Origin: Zunongwangia profunda SM-A87
GTDB taxonomy: Bacteria; Bacteroidota; Bacteroidia; Flavobacteriales; Flavobacteriaceae
Length of the DNA stretch: 64,000 nt
Reading direction: 5' to 3'
NCBI RefSeq assembly: GCF_000023465.1
Contig: NC_014041.1
Coordinates: forward strand, 2,424,001-2,488,000
In this document: positions 54,504 through 63,440 of the stretch, piece by piece
Layout: the number at the start of each line of letters is the position of its first letter
How positions within the stretch are numbered: position 1 is the first letter of the stretch
Position numbers and translations under genes: made by a program
The notes under the pieces: generated by a model
Seen by the model: the letters and a program-made list of their open reading frames with translations, nothing else
What the model was told of the DNA's origin: nothing
The model's database searches: none

Positions 54504-55344
54504 TTTTATATATTCTTACATAATCGATCACATATTCCTGCGGGAAAATAGAATCATCGATCTCACCTGCCCATTTACCGCCAAGTGCAAAATTAAGAAT
54601 TAAGAAAAAAGGTTTTTTAAAAGGATTATTCTCGGTATCGGCTTCATCTATTTTAAAGGTGTAATATACATGATTATCAAAGGAGAACTCAATTTTTTCT
54701 GAATCCCAGTTCATTCCATAAATATGAAAAGCCTTGGTAGGAGAGGTCTCTAGCTCTAACTGGCCACCTTCACTTTTAATATTAGCACTTTTTCCTCTTG
54801 GATAGTGAACGGTAGCATGGATAGTATAGGGATCTTTACCTACAAATTCCAAGATATCAATTTCACCACTATAAGGCCATTCAATATCATGAAAGTTTGA
54901 ACCTAACATCCAAATGGCCGGCCATACGCCTTTTCCCTGGGGAAGTTTAGCGCGGACTTCAATTTTACCAAAATTTAGATCAAATTTTTTATGCGTGTGT
55001 AAACTAGCGGAAGTATAGTAAGCCTTTTTTGTATTATACCGATAGTTTTGAATATCGGGATCGAATTTACGGTTTCGATATTCTTCTTTTCTGGCAATAA
55101 TTTTCAGCACATTATCTTTAACAATGGCGTTCTTTTTTCGTTTGGTATAATACTGTTCCTCAAGATTACGAATAAAGCCCGTTTCGTGTGTCCATTTCTC
55201 TTTATCGGGCTTGCCTCGATAATCAAACTCGTCGTTCCAAATTAGTTCGTATTCCTGTGCATTTATGGCCATAGGTAAGAAAGCTAAAATTGTAAGGAAA
55301 GAATATCGAATATTAGTTTTGGAAAATTTAATTTTCCTCAACAT
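54490..55344 (-). CDS. GH16-family endo-beta-glucanase, secreted
   Basis: A glycoside hydrolase family 16 enzyme of about 284 residues with a signal peptide (starting MLRKIKFSK and ending AINAQ). The catalytic motif GEIDILEFVG supplies nucleophile and acid/base Glu, and the protein ends with the DYVRIYK strand typical of the jelly-roll. The motif fits laminarinase-like beta-1,3-glucan cleavage, plausible for a marine bacterium eating algal polysaccharide. I chose ATG 55344, since an upstream ATG (55407) would add 21 residues unlike a signal peptide and run deeper into rsmD. The last codons overlap the 3' end of rnpB on the other strand. Confidence 0.87.
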   Translation of the reverse strand: MLRKIKFSKTNIRYSFLTILAFLPMAINAQEYELIWNDEFDYRGKPDKEKWTHETGFIRNLEEQYYTKRKKNAIVKDNVLKIIARKEEYRNRKFDPDIQNYRYNTKKAYYTSASLHTHKKFDLNFGKIEVRAKLPQGKGVWPAIWMLGSNFHDIEWPYSGEIDILEFVGKDPYTIHATVHYPRGKSANIKSEGGQLELETSPTKAFHIYGMNWDSEKIEFSFDNHVYYTFKIDEADTENNPFKKPFFLILNFALGGKWAGEIDDSIFPQEYVIDYVRIYKKAGL

Positions 55345-55879
55345 TCTCGTAAAAAAATGAAAAAACAGAACCTCCATAGCCTCGTTTCTCAACAAAATTT
55401 GGGCCACTGGATAAATCGGTATGTTTTCCGGATTCTATAATAAGCATTCCACCTTCCTTAAGCAGATTATTTGTAAAAACTAATTCAGCTATTTTTAAAA
55501 AATCCTCGGTAGAAAAATCATAAGGTGGATCGGCAAATATGATATCTGCCGCTATGGGAGCTTTTTCCAAATATTTGAAAACATCACTTTTTATGGCGAT
55601 GATTGCATAATTTAGTTCGGCTGCCGTTTTCTTTATGAATTTTATACATTCAAAATTGCCATCTATTGCCGTAATTTTTTCAGCACCACGTGACGCAAAT
55701 TCATAGGAGATATTACCTGTTCCAGAGAATAGGTCTAAAACTTGTAAAGCACTAAAATGATAGTGGTTGTTTAAAATATTAAACAAACCTTCTTTTGCCA
55801 TATCAGTGGTTGGTCTTACGGGTAATTTTTTAGGGGCGATAATTCTTTTTCCCTTGTTACTTCCTGAAATAATGCGCAT
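55328..55879 (-). CDS. rsmD: 16S rRNA (guanine-966 N2)-methyltransferase
   Basis: A 183-residue Rossmann methyltransferase. The N-terminus RIISGSNKGKRIIAPK, the SAM loop LDLFSGTGNISYE and the catalytic tetrapeptide DPPY in IIFADPPYDF are RsmD signatures. It methylates guanine 966 in small-subunit rRNA. The start is directly adjacent to the stop of the DUF3822 gene, and its end overlaps the GH16 gene start by 17 bases, so the three may share a transcript. Confidence 0.95.
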   Translation of the reverse strand: MRIISGSNKGKRIIAPKKLPVRPTTDMAKEGLFNILNNHYHFSALQVLDLFSGTGNISYEFASRGAEKITAIDGNFECIKFIKKTAAELNYAIIAIKSDVFKYLEKAPIAADIIFADPPYDFSTEDFLKIAELVFTNNLLKEGGMLIIESGKHTDLSSGPNFVEKRGYGGSVFSFFYENVEEN

Positions 55880-56692
55880 TTAAAGCGTGTTTAAAAGTAT
55901 GTATTCTTCAGATTTATTAATATTCCATCCTTCTTCAATTTCATGTTCTGTTTCTGAAGATAAGAAATAGATATTTCGAATATAATCCTGAAGCAATTTA
56001 TAGATATCGTCTTCTTTATGAATGTCTCCACTTAAGTGAAGTTTAAATTTTTTAGGATCTAAATCTAATTGCTCTGCAACAAAAAGCAGGTAATATAAAT
56101 AATCTTCTTTACTCGAATAAGTAAAGCTGTTGCATAACAATAGCCTGCCATCTTCTATGATAAACAAATCTAGCCGTTTATGGGTATTATGCGCATAAAC
56201 TTTAATTCCTTTATGATCATCAAAAGAAAGAAACCTGTATAATAATACTGATAGATGGTGAACATATTCAAATTCACCATATTTTTCAAAAAAGTAGTTG
56301 ATGATATTGGTGTAAGGAATATATACATTTACCATTTCCTTATTCTCAATTTCGTCTACTGCCACAAAATCGGTTTTAAGGATTTTCGTATTGAATTTTA
56401 AATAAGATGCAGCCGCATCTTCTTTAAACCATTTTTTAGGAACCAACGTAAAAAGGCTATTACAAAAGCATAATTTTACTTCGTTGACTGCTGTTTTAAG
56501 CCGTGGTTGTGTATTATACTCTTCTTCGATTTTCTGAAGAAGGTTTACCGGGTCCAGTTCTTTTTCAAATGATTTTTTGTGATAATAAACAATAGTATTG
56601 TTTGTTGTATTTAAGATACAAAAAGAAAGTCCATTCAGGCTAACCTGAATGGACAGTTTACAAAAAGTATTTTCTTGATTATTGGTCACCAT
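55880..56692 (-). CDS. DUF3822-family protein
   Basis: A 270-residue soluble protein of the DUF3822 family, restricted to Bacteroidetes and usually found next to rsmD, as here (no gap). It has an ASKHA-like opening (LSIQVSLNGLSFCILNTTN) and an internal VHHLSVLLYRFL region, suggesting an actin/type-IV-pilus-like ATPase fold without clear catalytic motifs. Function unknown. Its gene overlaps the end of the 56679-57329 gene by 14 bases, implying coupled translation of the three genes. Confidence 0.82.
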   Translation of the reverse strand: MVTNNQENTFCKLSIQVSLNGLSFCILNTTNNTIVYYHKKSFEKELDPVNLLQKIEEEYNTQPRLKTAVNEVKLCFCNSLFTLVPKKWFKEDAAASYLKFNTKILKTDFVAVDEIENKEMVNVYIPYTNIINYFFEKYGEFEYVHHLSVLLYRFLSFDDHKGIKVYAHNTHKRLDLFIIEDGRLLLCNSFTYSSKEDYLYYLLFVAEQLDLDPKKFKLHLSGDIHKEDDIYKLLQDYIRNIYFLSSETEHEIEEGWNINKSEEYILLNTL

Positions 56693-57329
56693 AGGTTTGT
56701 GGCCAATTTCCTGTAGTTTTAATTTCCTCCATAGAACCTACACTAATGTAGCGACCATTAACTTCCTCTACAGATTGCGCTTCGTTCTCCTGAAGAATTA
56801 ATTGTTTGTCCTGATCGTATAGGATTACGCTTTTTGCAACTTTTGCTTCAAAAACAGGAATTTTGCTATCTCCTTTTTTGATGTTACCAGCTTCTAATTC
56901 GATTTTAGCATCTGTTCCTTTAATTGGCACATTGATCATATTGGTATAACGATCACGATTCCCTTTGAACAAAGAATCTTTTACCGGTACGAAGTCTAGG
57001 GTGTCGATAAGAACTTTTTCGATATATTCGTCTACACCGTAGTTCTTTTTGTATTCTTCATCCAATACTGTAGTATCTCTACGTTGGGTAATAGCAAATT
57101 CAGCAGTATCGATAAATTGTACAAGTTTATTAAAATCACCTTCAAAATTACCAACAATCTCCTTATGAGCAAGCTCGGCTGCTCTTATGTCTTTAAGGTT
57201 TTCAATTACTTTAGGGTAACGTTGTTCTTTAACCTTGTTAAATTGAATTGGTCGGTATACGGCATCAAAAGTTAACCAAGCCAGGAAAGCTATAACCGCC
57301 CACAATAGTAATTGAATTACAAGTCTCAT
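56679..57329 (-). CDS. membrane-anchored conserved protein, pseudopilin-like
   Basis: A 216-residue protein with an N-terminal transmembrane helix (about 4-25, VIQLLLWAVIAFLAWLTFDA) and a periplasmic part. The stretch following the helix, with KDIRAAELAHKEIVGNFEGD then FNKLVQFID, resembles the helix and first strand of pilin-like proteins in Bacteroidetes, but no prepilin cleavage site is apparent. I do not know a function. It begins the operon with the DUF3822 protein and RsmD and overlaps the former by 14 bases; the combination with an ASKHA-like neighbour would suit a small surface-assembly system, which is only a hypothesis. Confidence 0.7.
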   Translation of the reverse strand: MRLVIQLLLWAVIAFLAWLTFDAVYRPIQFNKVKEQRYPKVIENLKDIRAAELAHKEIVGNFEGDFNKLVQFIDTAEFAITQRRDTTVLDEEYKKNYGVDEYIEKVLIDTLDFVPVKDSLFKGNRDRYTNMINVPIKGTDAKIELEAGNIKKGDSKIPVFEAKVAKSVILYDQDKQLILQENEAQSVEEVNGRYISVGSMEEIKTTGNWPQTYGDQ

Positions 57330-57403
57330 GCTTCTAAGAAATTAATTTAAGTTATTAGAGTTATATGACAAATCTACAATTTTTTTTTATTCGTAAAAGT
57401 TTC

Positions 57404-57430
57404 TTGCCTAAAAATCCATCATTATCTTTG
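57404..57430 (+). promoter_or_regulatory. helicase promoter (TTG / TATCTTTG)
   Basis: TTG at 57404-57406 and the -7 box TATCTTTG at 57423-57430 are 16 bases apart, close to the Bacteroidetes spacing, 19 bases before the helicase start codon. Confidence 0.58.
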
Positions 57431-57449
57431 GTTTTTTGAAGATTCAGCT

Positions 57450-58889
57450 ATGGAAAAACCGAATGTTTCAGCATTCTATAAAATTTTGATTCAGGATTTG
57501 GGTTTTCAACCCCGTGAAAAACAGGATATTGCCTTGCAGCAACTTGCGAAATTTGCTGTAGAAGGTACAAACGATGATCTTTTTTTGCTTAAAGGCTTTG
57601 CCGGTACAGGAAAAACAACAATTATCAGCTCATTTGTTAAAAACTTATGGAAAATTAAGAAATCGGGTGTATTAATGGCGCCAACAGGGCGTGCTGCCAA
57701 AGTAATTGCTAATTATTCTAAAAGAGAAGCTTTTACCATTCATAAGAAAATTTATTTTCCGAAGAAGTCGGGGGGAAGCGGAATTCAATTTGTTTTACAG
57801 CCCAATAAGCATAAAAATACAATTTTTATAGTAGATGAGGCCTCGATGATCGCAGATCACCCGGGAGATTCTAAAAATTTTGATAATGGCTCTTTGCTAG
57901 ATGATTTAATGGAATTTGTTTACAGCGGGCATAAATGTCAGTTGATTTTTATAGGAGACACCGCACAGCTTCCACCGGTAAAAATGGATATGAGTCCGGC
58001 ACTGGATCAGGATAAATTACGAACCGGATTTTTTAAGGAGGTTGGACATATAGAGTTGGATGAAGTAGTGCGGCAGAGTGAAGAAAGCGATATTCTGCAC
58101 AACGCAACTTTAATTAGGGAAGCTATAAGAGAGGAATTTTATGAGAGTTTTAAATTTGAACTGGGACCTAAAGCAGATGTAGTACGACTGGTAGATGGGT
58201 ATGAAATTATGGAAGCTATTCAGGACGCTTATCATTCTTTAGGCAACGAGGAAACCAGTATTATCGTTAGGTCTAATAAAAGAGCTAATCAATACAATCA
58301 GCAAATAAGATCACGGATTTTATTTCAGGAAGAAGAAATTTCAGCAGGGGATTATCTCATGGTGGTGAAAAATAATTATTTCTGGGTGAAACCCTCTTCA
58401 GAGGCCGGTTTTATTGCGAATGGGGATATCGTAAAAGTTTTAGAGATTTTTGCAATAAAAGAACTTTACGGATTCCGTTTTGCAGAAGTTTCTGTCCAAA
58501 TGGTGGATTATCCAAAAATGAGTCCTTTTGAGACGGTAGTGATGTTAGATACCTTAACAAGCAATTCGCCTTCGCTTACTTTTGAAGAGTCTAATCTTCT
58601 TTATCAGGAAGTGATGAAGGATTATGAAGACGAAACAGCCAAGTATAAGAAATTTTTGAAAGTTAAAAACAATAAATATTTTAATGCATTACAGGTTAAA
58701 TTCTCTTATGCCATCACCTGTCATAAAAGTCAGGGTGGACAGTGGAATACGGTTTTTATAGAACAACCTTATTTACCAAATGGTATTGGTAAAGAATATC
58801 TTCGATGGTTGTATACAGCGGTAACAAGGGCTACAGATAAATTATATCTTATAGGATTTAAGGATGATTTTTTTGTTATACAGGATTAA
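57450..58889 (+). CDS. RecD-like DNA helicase (superfamily 1)
   Basis: A 479-residue ATP-dependent helicase. Walker A GFAGTGKTT is at residues 49-57, motif II is VDEASMIAD, motif III GDTAQLPPV, and motifs V and VI appear as TCHKSQGGQW and YTAVTRATDKL. It lacks the N-terminal domains of RecD2 and the partners RecB/RecC, so it is a stand-alone RecD-like enzyme common in Flavobacteriaceae. A role in repair or replication restart is inferred. It starts 20 bases after its promoter and precedes kdsB. Confidence 0.9.
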   Translation: MEKPNVSAFYKILIQDLGFQPREKQDIALQQLAKFAVEGTNDDLFLLKGFAGTGKTTIISSFVKNLWKIKKSGVLMAPTGRAAKVIANYSKREAFTIHKKIYFPKKSGGSGIQFVLQPNKHKNTIFIVDEASMIADHPGDSKNFDNGSLLDDLMEFVYSGHKCQLIFIGDTAQLPPVKMDMSPALDQDKLRTGFFKEVGHIELDEVVRQSEESDILHNATLIREAIREEFYESFKFELGPKADVVRLVDGYEIMEAIQDAYHSLGNEETSIIVRSNKRANQYNQQIRSRILFQEEEISAGDYLMVVKNNYFWVKPSSEAGFIANGDIVKVLEIFAIKELYGFRFAEVSVQMVDYPKMSPFETVVMLDTLTSNSPSLTFEESNLLYQEVMKDYEDETAKYKKFLKVKNNKYFNALQVKFSYAITCHKSQGGQWNTVFIEQPYLPNGIGKEYLRWLYTAVTRATDKLYLIGFKDDFFVIQD

Positions 58890-58954
58890 CTAAATTTAAA
58901 CAGCCTGGCAGGGTATAAAAGCTTATTTTAGAAAAAAACTAATCAATATTTTTG

Positions 58955-59707
58955 ATGAAAGAAAAACTTAAGATTGTCGCGATGATTCCGGCCAGATACG
59001 AAGCTTCCCGTTTTCCTGGGAAATTGATGCAGGATTTGAATGGAAAACCGGTAATTCAGCGAACCTATGAAGCCGCTAATAATACCGGACTTTTCGACCA
59101 GGTTTATATTGTGACCGATAGTGATAAAATTTTTCAGGCCGCAACTGAATTTGGCGGAAAAGTGATACGAAGTAAAGAAGAGCATGATTGCGGAAGTGAT
59201 CGTCTTGCCGAGGCCGTTCATGATATGGATGTAGATATTGTGGTTAATGTACAGGGAGACGAGCCATTTATAGATAAACCAAGTTTAGAGCGGCTACTAA
59301 ATGTTTTTCAGGATGATGATGCTTCAAGTATCGATCTGGCTTCGTTAAAAGTGGCTATACAGGATAGCGAAGAAATTACTAATCCTAATAATGTAAAGGT
59401 AATTACAGATAATAATGATTATGCCTTATATTTTTCCAGATTCCCGTTGCCTTATCCAAGAAATACAGACATTAAGGTGATTTATTATAAGCATATTGGG
59501 ATTTATGCTTTTAGAAAACAGGCCCTTTTGGATTTTTATAATTTGCCGATGCTTCAACTGGAAAGTGCTGAAAAAATTGAGTGTATTCGATATTTGGAAT
59601 ACGGTAAAAATATCAAAATGGTAGAAACCGAGATGCAAACTATTGGGATCGATACTCCTGAGGATTTGGAACGTGCAAAGAAATACCTACAATCTTCTGA
59701 AATGTAA
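58955..59707 (+). CDS. kdsB: CMP-KDO synthetase (3-deoxy-manno-octulosonate cytidylyltransferase)
   Basis: A 250-residue nucleotidyltransferase that activates KDO with CTP for lipopolysaccharide inner-core synthesis. It starts [23 protein letters not shown] (read as [13 protein letters not shown], the CTP loop) and has [11 protein letters not shown] and SRFPLPYPR motifs. I chose ATG 58955; a TTG just upstream at 58952 adds one residue. It is the last gene before a strong bidirectional terminator. Confidence 0.95.
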   Translation: MKEKLKIVAMIPARYEASRFPGKLMQDLNGKPVIQRTYEAANNTGLFDQVYIVTDSDKIFQAATEFGGKVIRSKEEHDCGSDRLAEAVHDMDVDIVVNVQGDEPFIDKPSLERLLNVFQDDDASSIDLASLKVAIQDSEEITNPNNVKVITDNNDYALYFSRFPLPYPRNTDIKVIYYKHIGIYAFRKQALLDFYNLPMLQLESAEKIECIRYLEYGKNIKMVETEMQTIGIDTPEDLERAKKYLQSSEM

Positions 59708-59743
59708 ATTGAAATCAAAAAATATAGAATTCGATATTCAACT

Positions 59744-59777
59744 AAAACGGCCGGTATTTTAAAGTACCGGCCGTTTT
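59744..59777. terminator. bidirectional terminator between kdsB and the photolyase operon
   Basis: AAAACGGCCGGTA (59744-59756) and TACCGGCCGTTTT (59765-59777) form a perfect 13-bp, GC-rich stem with an eight-base loop, flanked by A and T runs. Confidence 0.92.
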
Positions 59778-59809
59778 CATCTAGCAATACAGAATCTACT
59801 AACTAACAA

Positions 59810-61123
59810 TTAACCATTGCTTACTGCTTCTTTATAGGTTGAAAGTGCACGTTCTCTTGCTTCTTTGTGATCTACCATTTTATCAGGATAATCATCGCTG
59901 CCAAATTCTTCAACCCATTCTTTTATATATTTTTTGTCTTTATCGAATTTATCTATTTGAGTAGTTGGATTAAATATCCTAAAATAAGGAACGGCATCTA
60001 CTCCACTTCCAGCAACCCACTGCCAGTTTCCTACATTCGAAGACATTTCGTAATCCAGTAATTTTTCAGCAAAATAAGCTTCTCCCCAGCGCCAATCGAT
60101 TAGTAGGTGTTTGCATAAAAAACTTCCTACTAACATTCTAACCCTATTATGCATAAAACCAGATTTATTTAACTGGCGCATACCGGCATCAACAAGAGGG
60201 AAGCCTGTTTTACCGTTTTTCCATTTTTCAAACTCCTCTTTATTATTACGCCATTGTATATTATCGTATTTCTTTTTAAAAGCATCAGTTACTGTAGAAG
60301 GGTTATGATATAAAACCTGCATAAAAAACTCGCGCCAAACCAGTTCCTGTAAAAAGGTTTTATTTTTTTCGTTATTCGCTTTCTTTACCATTTTCCTAAC
60401 GCTTACCGTCCCAAACCTAAGATGTGGTCCTAAACGACTGGTGCCTTCTTTGGAAGGTATATTTCTGGTATCCTCGTAGCGCTGAATAAGACTTGGTGTG
60501 GTATCAAAATCAGGCACTTTTAAAGATGATTTTTTAAAACCAATATCGCTTAAACTTAAGTTTGGTAACCTGGTATTTTGGACGAGATTATCTAGAAATT
60601 GACTGGTATAATGAATCTTTAGATCACTATTTTTAAAATGCTCCATCCAGGTTTTCATGTATGGTGTATAAACCACATAAGGATCACCATCACCTTTTAC
60701 GACTTCATCTTTTTCAAAGATAACCTGGTCTTTAAAAGTCTCAAATTTAACATTATTTTCATCTAACAATTTCTGAATTTTTTCATCACGATCTTTAGCG
60801 TAAGGCTCATAATCTCGATTGGTAAATACTTTACCAAGGCTATAATTCTTTAAGAGTTCTTTAAAAACTTCTTCAGGTTTACCATGATACATGCCGATAG
60901 AAGAATGATGATTTTCCTGAAGTTCATTTCTCATATCCTGAAGGGTTTCAAAAATAAAAGTTACACGAGCATCATCCTCTGGTAAATTATCTAAAATTTC
61001 AGGATCAAAAATAAAGATAGGCATTACGGGATGCTCTTCTTTTAATGAAGCTAAAAAACCTACATTATCATCTAATCTTAAATCCCTTCGAAACCAAAAG
61101 ATATTTATTTTGTCTCTACTCAT
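59810..61123 (-). CDS. phrB: class I CPD photolyase
   Basis: A 437-residue FAD-dependent DNA repair enzyme that splits pyrimidine dimers with blue light. The N-terminal antenna domain begins NIFWFRRDLRLDDN; the FAD domain has WREFF, GKTGFPLVDAGMRQL, MHNRVRMLVGSFLCKHLLIDWR and NVGNWQWVAGSG, close to E. coli PhrB. The start codon directly follows the stop of the SDR gene, so the two are cotranscribed. Length is short of the usual 470 but all domains appear. It complements the phytochrome cluster as a second light-related system in this window. Confidence 0.95.
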   Translation of the reverse strand: MSRDKINIFWFRRDLRLDDNVGFLASLKEEHPVMPIFIFDPEILDNLPEDDARVTFIFETLQDMRNELQENHHSSIGMYHGKPEEVFKELLKNYSLGKVFTNRDYEPYAKDRDEKIQKLLDENNVKFETFKDQVIFEKDEVVKGDGDPYVVYTPYMKTWMEHFKNSDLKIHYTSQFLDNLVQNTRLPNLSLSDIGFKKSSLKVPDFDTTPSLIQRYEDTRNIPSKEGTSRLGPHLRFGTVSVRKMVKKANNEKNKTFLQELVWREFFMQVLYHNPSTVTDAFKKKYDNIQWRNNKEEFEKWKNGKTGFPLVDAGMRQLNKSGFMHNRVRMLVGSFLCKHLLIDWRWGEAYFAEKLLDYEMSSNVGNWQWVAGSGVDAVPYFRIFNPTTQIDKFDKDKKYIKEWVEEFGSDDYPDKMVDHKEARERALSTYKEAVSNG

Positions 61124-61822
61124 TTATGAAATATTTAGTGTTGAAAGCCCTCCATCTACACCAAGAATTTGTCCTGTAATCCAACTACTTTCTTCACTTA
61201 ATAAAAATGCGGTCATATTTGCAATATCAGCGGTAGTTCCTACTCTTTTTAATGGGTGCCGTTGATCCATTTTTTCTTTTTTCTTATCATTATTTAAAAG
61301 TTTTTCTGCAAGCGGAGTATCGGTTAGTGAAGGGGATACTACGTTAACTCTTAAGCTAGGAGCATATTCTGCGGCCAAAGATTTGGCAAAACCTTCAATA
61401 GCACCTTTGGCAGCAGCTACACTTGTGTGAAATGGCATCCCTACTTTAACGGCAACACTACTAAAAAACACTAGACTTGCCTGATTAGATTCTTTTAATT
61501 TGGGCATTAATCCATTTACTACCTTAATCAAACCAAAGAAATTAAGTTGCATTTCCTGTTCAAAATCTTTTGGTTTTAGCATTTTAAAAGGTTTCAGATT
61601 GATGCTTCCCGGGCAGTAAACCAGTCCGTCTAATTGTTCAGGTAGATCAAGAGAAGAAATATCATTCTTTAATACGTCAAATTCTAAATGAGTCACCTCT
61701 AGATTATCATGATCAACCTTGTTTCTTGAAGCGATATAAATATTATGGTTCTTGTATAGTTTTTTAGCGATTTCTAATCCTATACCGGTAGAACCACCAA
61801 TGAGTAAAATATTCTTTTTCAT
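61124..61822 (-). CDS. SDR-family oxidoreductase lacking the canonical catalytic Tyr
   Basis: A 232-residue short-chain dehydrogenase/reductase fold. The nucleotide loop GGSTGIGLEIA (residues 9-19) and the C-terminal SSWITGQILGVDGG are clear. The active-site Ser (S121 or S122, in FFSSVAV) and Lys (K139) are present, but the Tyr that should precede the Lys by four residues is V135 (HTSVAAAKGAIEG). Relatives next to photolyase genes in Flavobacteriaceae seem to share this change. Function unknown. It lies between the SRPBCC and photolyase genes, two bases and zero bases apart. Confidence 0.85.
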   Translation of the reverse strand: MKKNILLIGGSTGIGLEIAKKLYKNHNIYIASRNKVDHDNLEVTHLEFDVLKNDISSLDLPEQLDGLVYCPGSINLKPFKMLKPKDFEQEMQLNFFGLIKVVNGLMPKLKESNQASLVFFSSVAVKVGMPFHTSVAAAKGAIEGFAKSLAAEYAPSLRVNVVSPSLTDTPLAEKLLNNDKKKEKMDQRHPLKRVGTTADIANMTAFLLSEESSWITGQILGVDGGLSTLNIS

Positions 61823-61824
61823 AT

Positions 61825-62331
61825 TTAGTTTAGTATATCTTGTTTTAGCGTAGCTTCAGTATTTTCTTCAGATGCTTTATACTCACCAAAGAGCTCTACA
61901 AGCTTTTTTTTGCGATATTCAAAGATTTCATTTAATTTAGGTTTTACCATGAACGGGTGTACCAGATTACCCAATTTTCCCATGGGTAGCTTATAATCTA
62001 CAATATCTTCCATTTCTACTCCGCCTTCAATCTCTTTAATAAAATGCTTATGGTGCCATAAGGCGTAAGGACCAAAGCGTTGTTCATCTACGAAATATTC
62101 TCCATCTTTAACATGAGTAATTTCAGTTACCCATTTTGTTTTTATACCGGCAATTGGTGTTACGATATACTGAATAATCTGACCTTCGAACATGGGACGA
62201 TCTCCACCAGACGTGATATCAAAACCCATATAATCTGGAGTAATGATTTTTAGGTTTTTAGGATCAGATAAAAAATCCCATGCCTGTTTTTTAGAAATAG
62301 GAAGTTTTTGGAAGGTATGAATCTGGTACAT
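61825..62331 (-). CDS. SRPBCC-family ligand-binding protein
   Basis: A 168-residue protein with the helix-grip fold: KLPISKKQAWDFLSDPKNLK at the start and later strands (VTEITHVKDGEYFVDEQRFG; WHHKHFIKEIEGG) fit the SRPBCC (polyketide cyclase-like) family. Such proteins bind hydrophobic ligands or act as cell-division-inhibitor-like components beside photolyase genes in many bacteria. It is the first gene of an SRPBCC-SDR-photolyase operon; the ligand is unknown. A charged C-terminal tail (about 145-168) is specific to this copy. Confidence 0.85.
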   Translation of the reverse strand: MYQIHTFQKLPISKKQAWDFLSDPKNLKIITPDYMGFDITSGGDRPMFEGQIIQYIVTPIAGIKTKWVTEITHVKDGEYFVDEQRFGPYALWHHKHFIKEIEGGVEMEDIVDYKLPMGKLGNLVHPFMVKPKLNEIFEYRKKKLVELFGEYKASEENTEATLKQDILN

Positions 62332-62522
62332 TTCTTAGCAATTTAATATTTTAATAAAATTACAATTAGAAATGTTTAATGAAAAATAATATTAGTTAAA
62401 CAAAGTTTAAATCGTTATATTTTAGAGTAAATATTAATATTAAGGCAATCATTAAATATTATTTTTTGAATTTAATTAAAAAGGAATATTTATATATTTA
62501 ACAAAACAAATCGTATGCAATC

Positions 62523-63362
62523 ATGAAAAAACTACTACAACTATTTATTCTTTTTTTAGGGGCGTCAGTATCTGCACAAATACAGGCTCCACAACCAAGC
62601 CCTTCTGCTAAAGTAGAGCAGATGGTAGGTTTAACGACAGTAACATTAGATTATTCCAGACCTGCTATGCGAGGCAGAACGATTTTTGGAGACCTTGTGC
62701 CTTACGGAGAAATTTGGAGAACCGGGGCCAATGAGAATACAGTGATTAGTTTTTCTGATGATGTAGAAATACAGGGACAAACTTTAAAAGCGGGCAAATA
62801 CGCGATCTATACGATCCCAAATAAAGATAGTTGGGAGGTGATTTTTTATAAATCTACCAATAACTGGGGAAATCCTCAAAATTGGAATGACAGTATGGTT
62901 GCTTTAAAAGCAAAAGCAGAGGTGGTTAAATTGCATATGGAAATGCAAAGCTTCACTATTCTTATCGATGAACTTACAAATGATGGCGCTACTCTAAATT
63001 TCTTATGGGAAAATACGGTAGCTTTTTTATCTTTTTCAGTTCCAACAGATAAGAAAACAATGGCAAGTATCGATAGCGTAATGAATGGTCCCGGAGCTGG
63101 TGACTATTATGCGGCAGCGGCCTATTACCATGATGCCGGAAAAGATTTAAATAAAGCATGGGATTGGATCAATAAGGCAACTGAAGCTAATCCAAATGCT
63201 TACTGGATGCTAAGAAAAAAATCCTTGATCGCTGCTGATTTAGGTAAAAAAGACGAGGCAATTGAAGCTGCTAAAAAGTCTTTGGCTGCTGCTAAAAAAG
63301 CGGGTAACCAGGATTATGTGAAAATGAATGAAGATTCTTTAAAAGAATGGGGAGCAAAATAA
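62523..63362 (+). CDS. DUF2911-domain secreted protein
   Basis: A 279-residue exported protein with a signal peptide ending at about residue 19 (VSAQ). The DUF2911 domain (about 25-170) includes VTLDYSRPAMRGRTIFG, VPYGEIWRTGANE and GKYAIYTIPN. The C-terminal part (about 195-279) is helical and Ala/Lys-rich (NKAWDWINKATEANP; DEAIEAAKKSLAAAKKAG), like a pair of TPR helices. The role is unknown; members are common in Bacteroidetes. Monocistronic, followed by a terminator. Confidence 0.9.
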   Translation: MKKLLQLFILFLGASVSAQIQAPQPSPSAKVEQMVGLTTVTLDYSRPAMRGRTIFGDLVPYGEIWRTGANENTVISFSDDVEIQGQTLKAGKYAIYTIPNKDSWEVIFYKSTNNWGNPQNWNDSMVALKAKAEVVKLHMEMQSFTILIDELTNDGATLNFLWENTVAFLSFSVPTDKKTMASIDSVMNGPGAGDYYAAAAYYHDAGKDLNKAWDWINKATEANPNAYWMLRKKSLIAADLGKKDEAIEAAKKSLAAAKKAGNQDYVKMNEDSLKEWGAK

Positions 63363-63390
63363 TTGGTCTTTAAAAAGATTTCTAATATTA

Positions 63391-63418
63391 AAAAAGCTGT
63401 TCAATAGAACAGCTTTTT
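63391..63418. terminator. terminator after the DUF2911 gene
   Basis: AAAAAGCTGTTC (63391-63402) and GAACAGCTTTTT (63407-63418) form a perfect 12-bp stem with an AATA loop, usable in both directions, between two convergent genes. Confidence 0.92.
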
Positions 63419-63440
63419 CTTTTTTATAACGTTAATCTTA

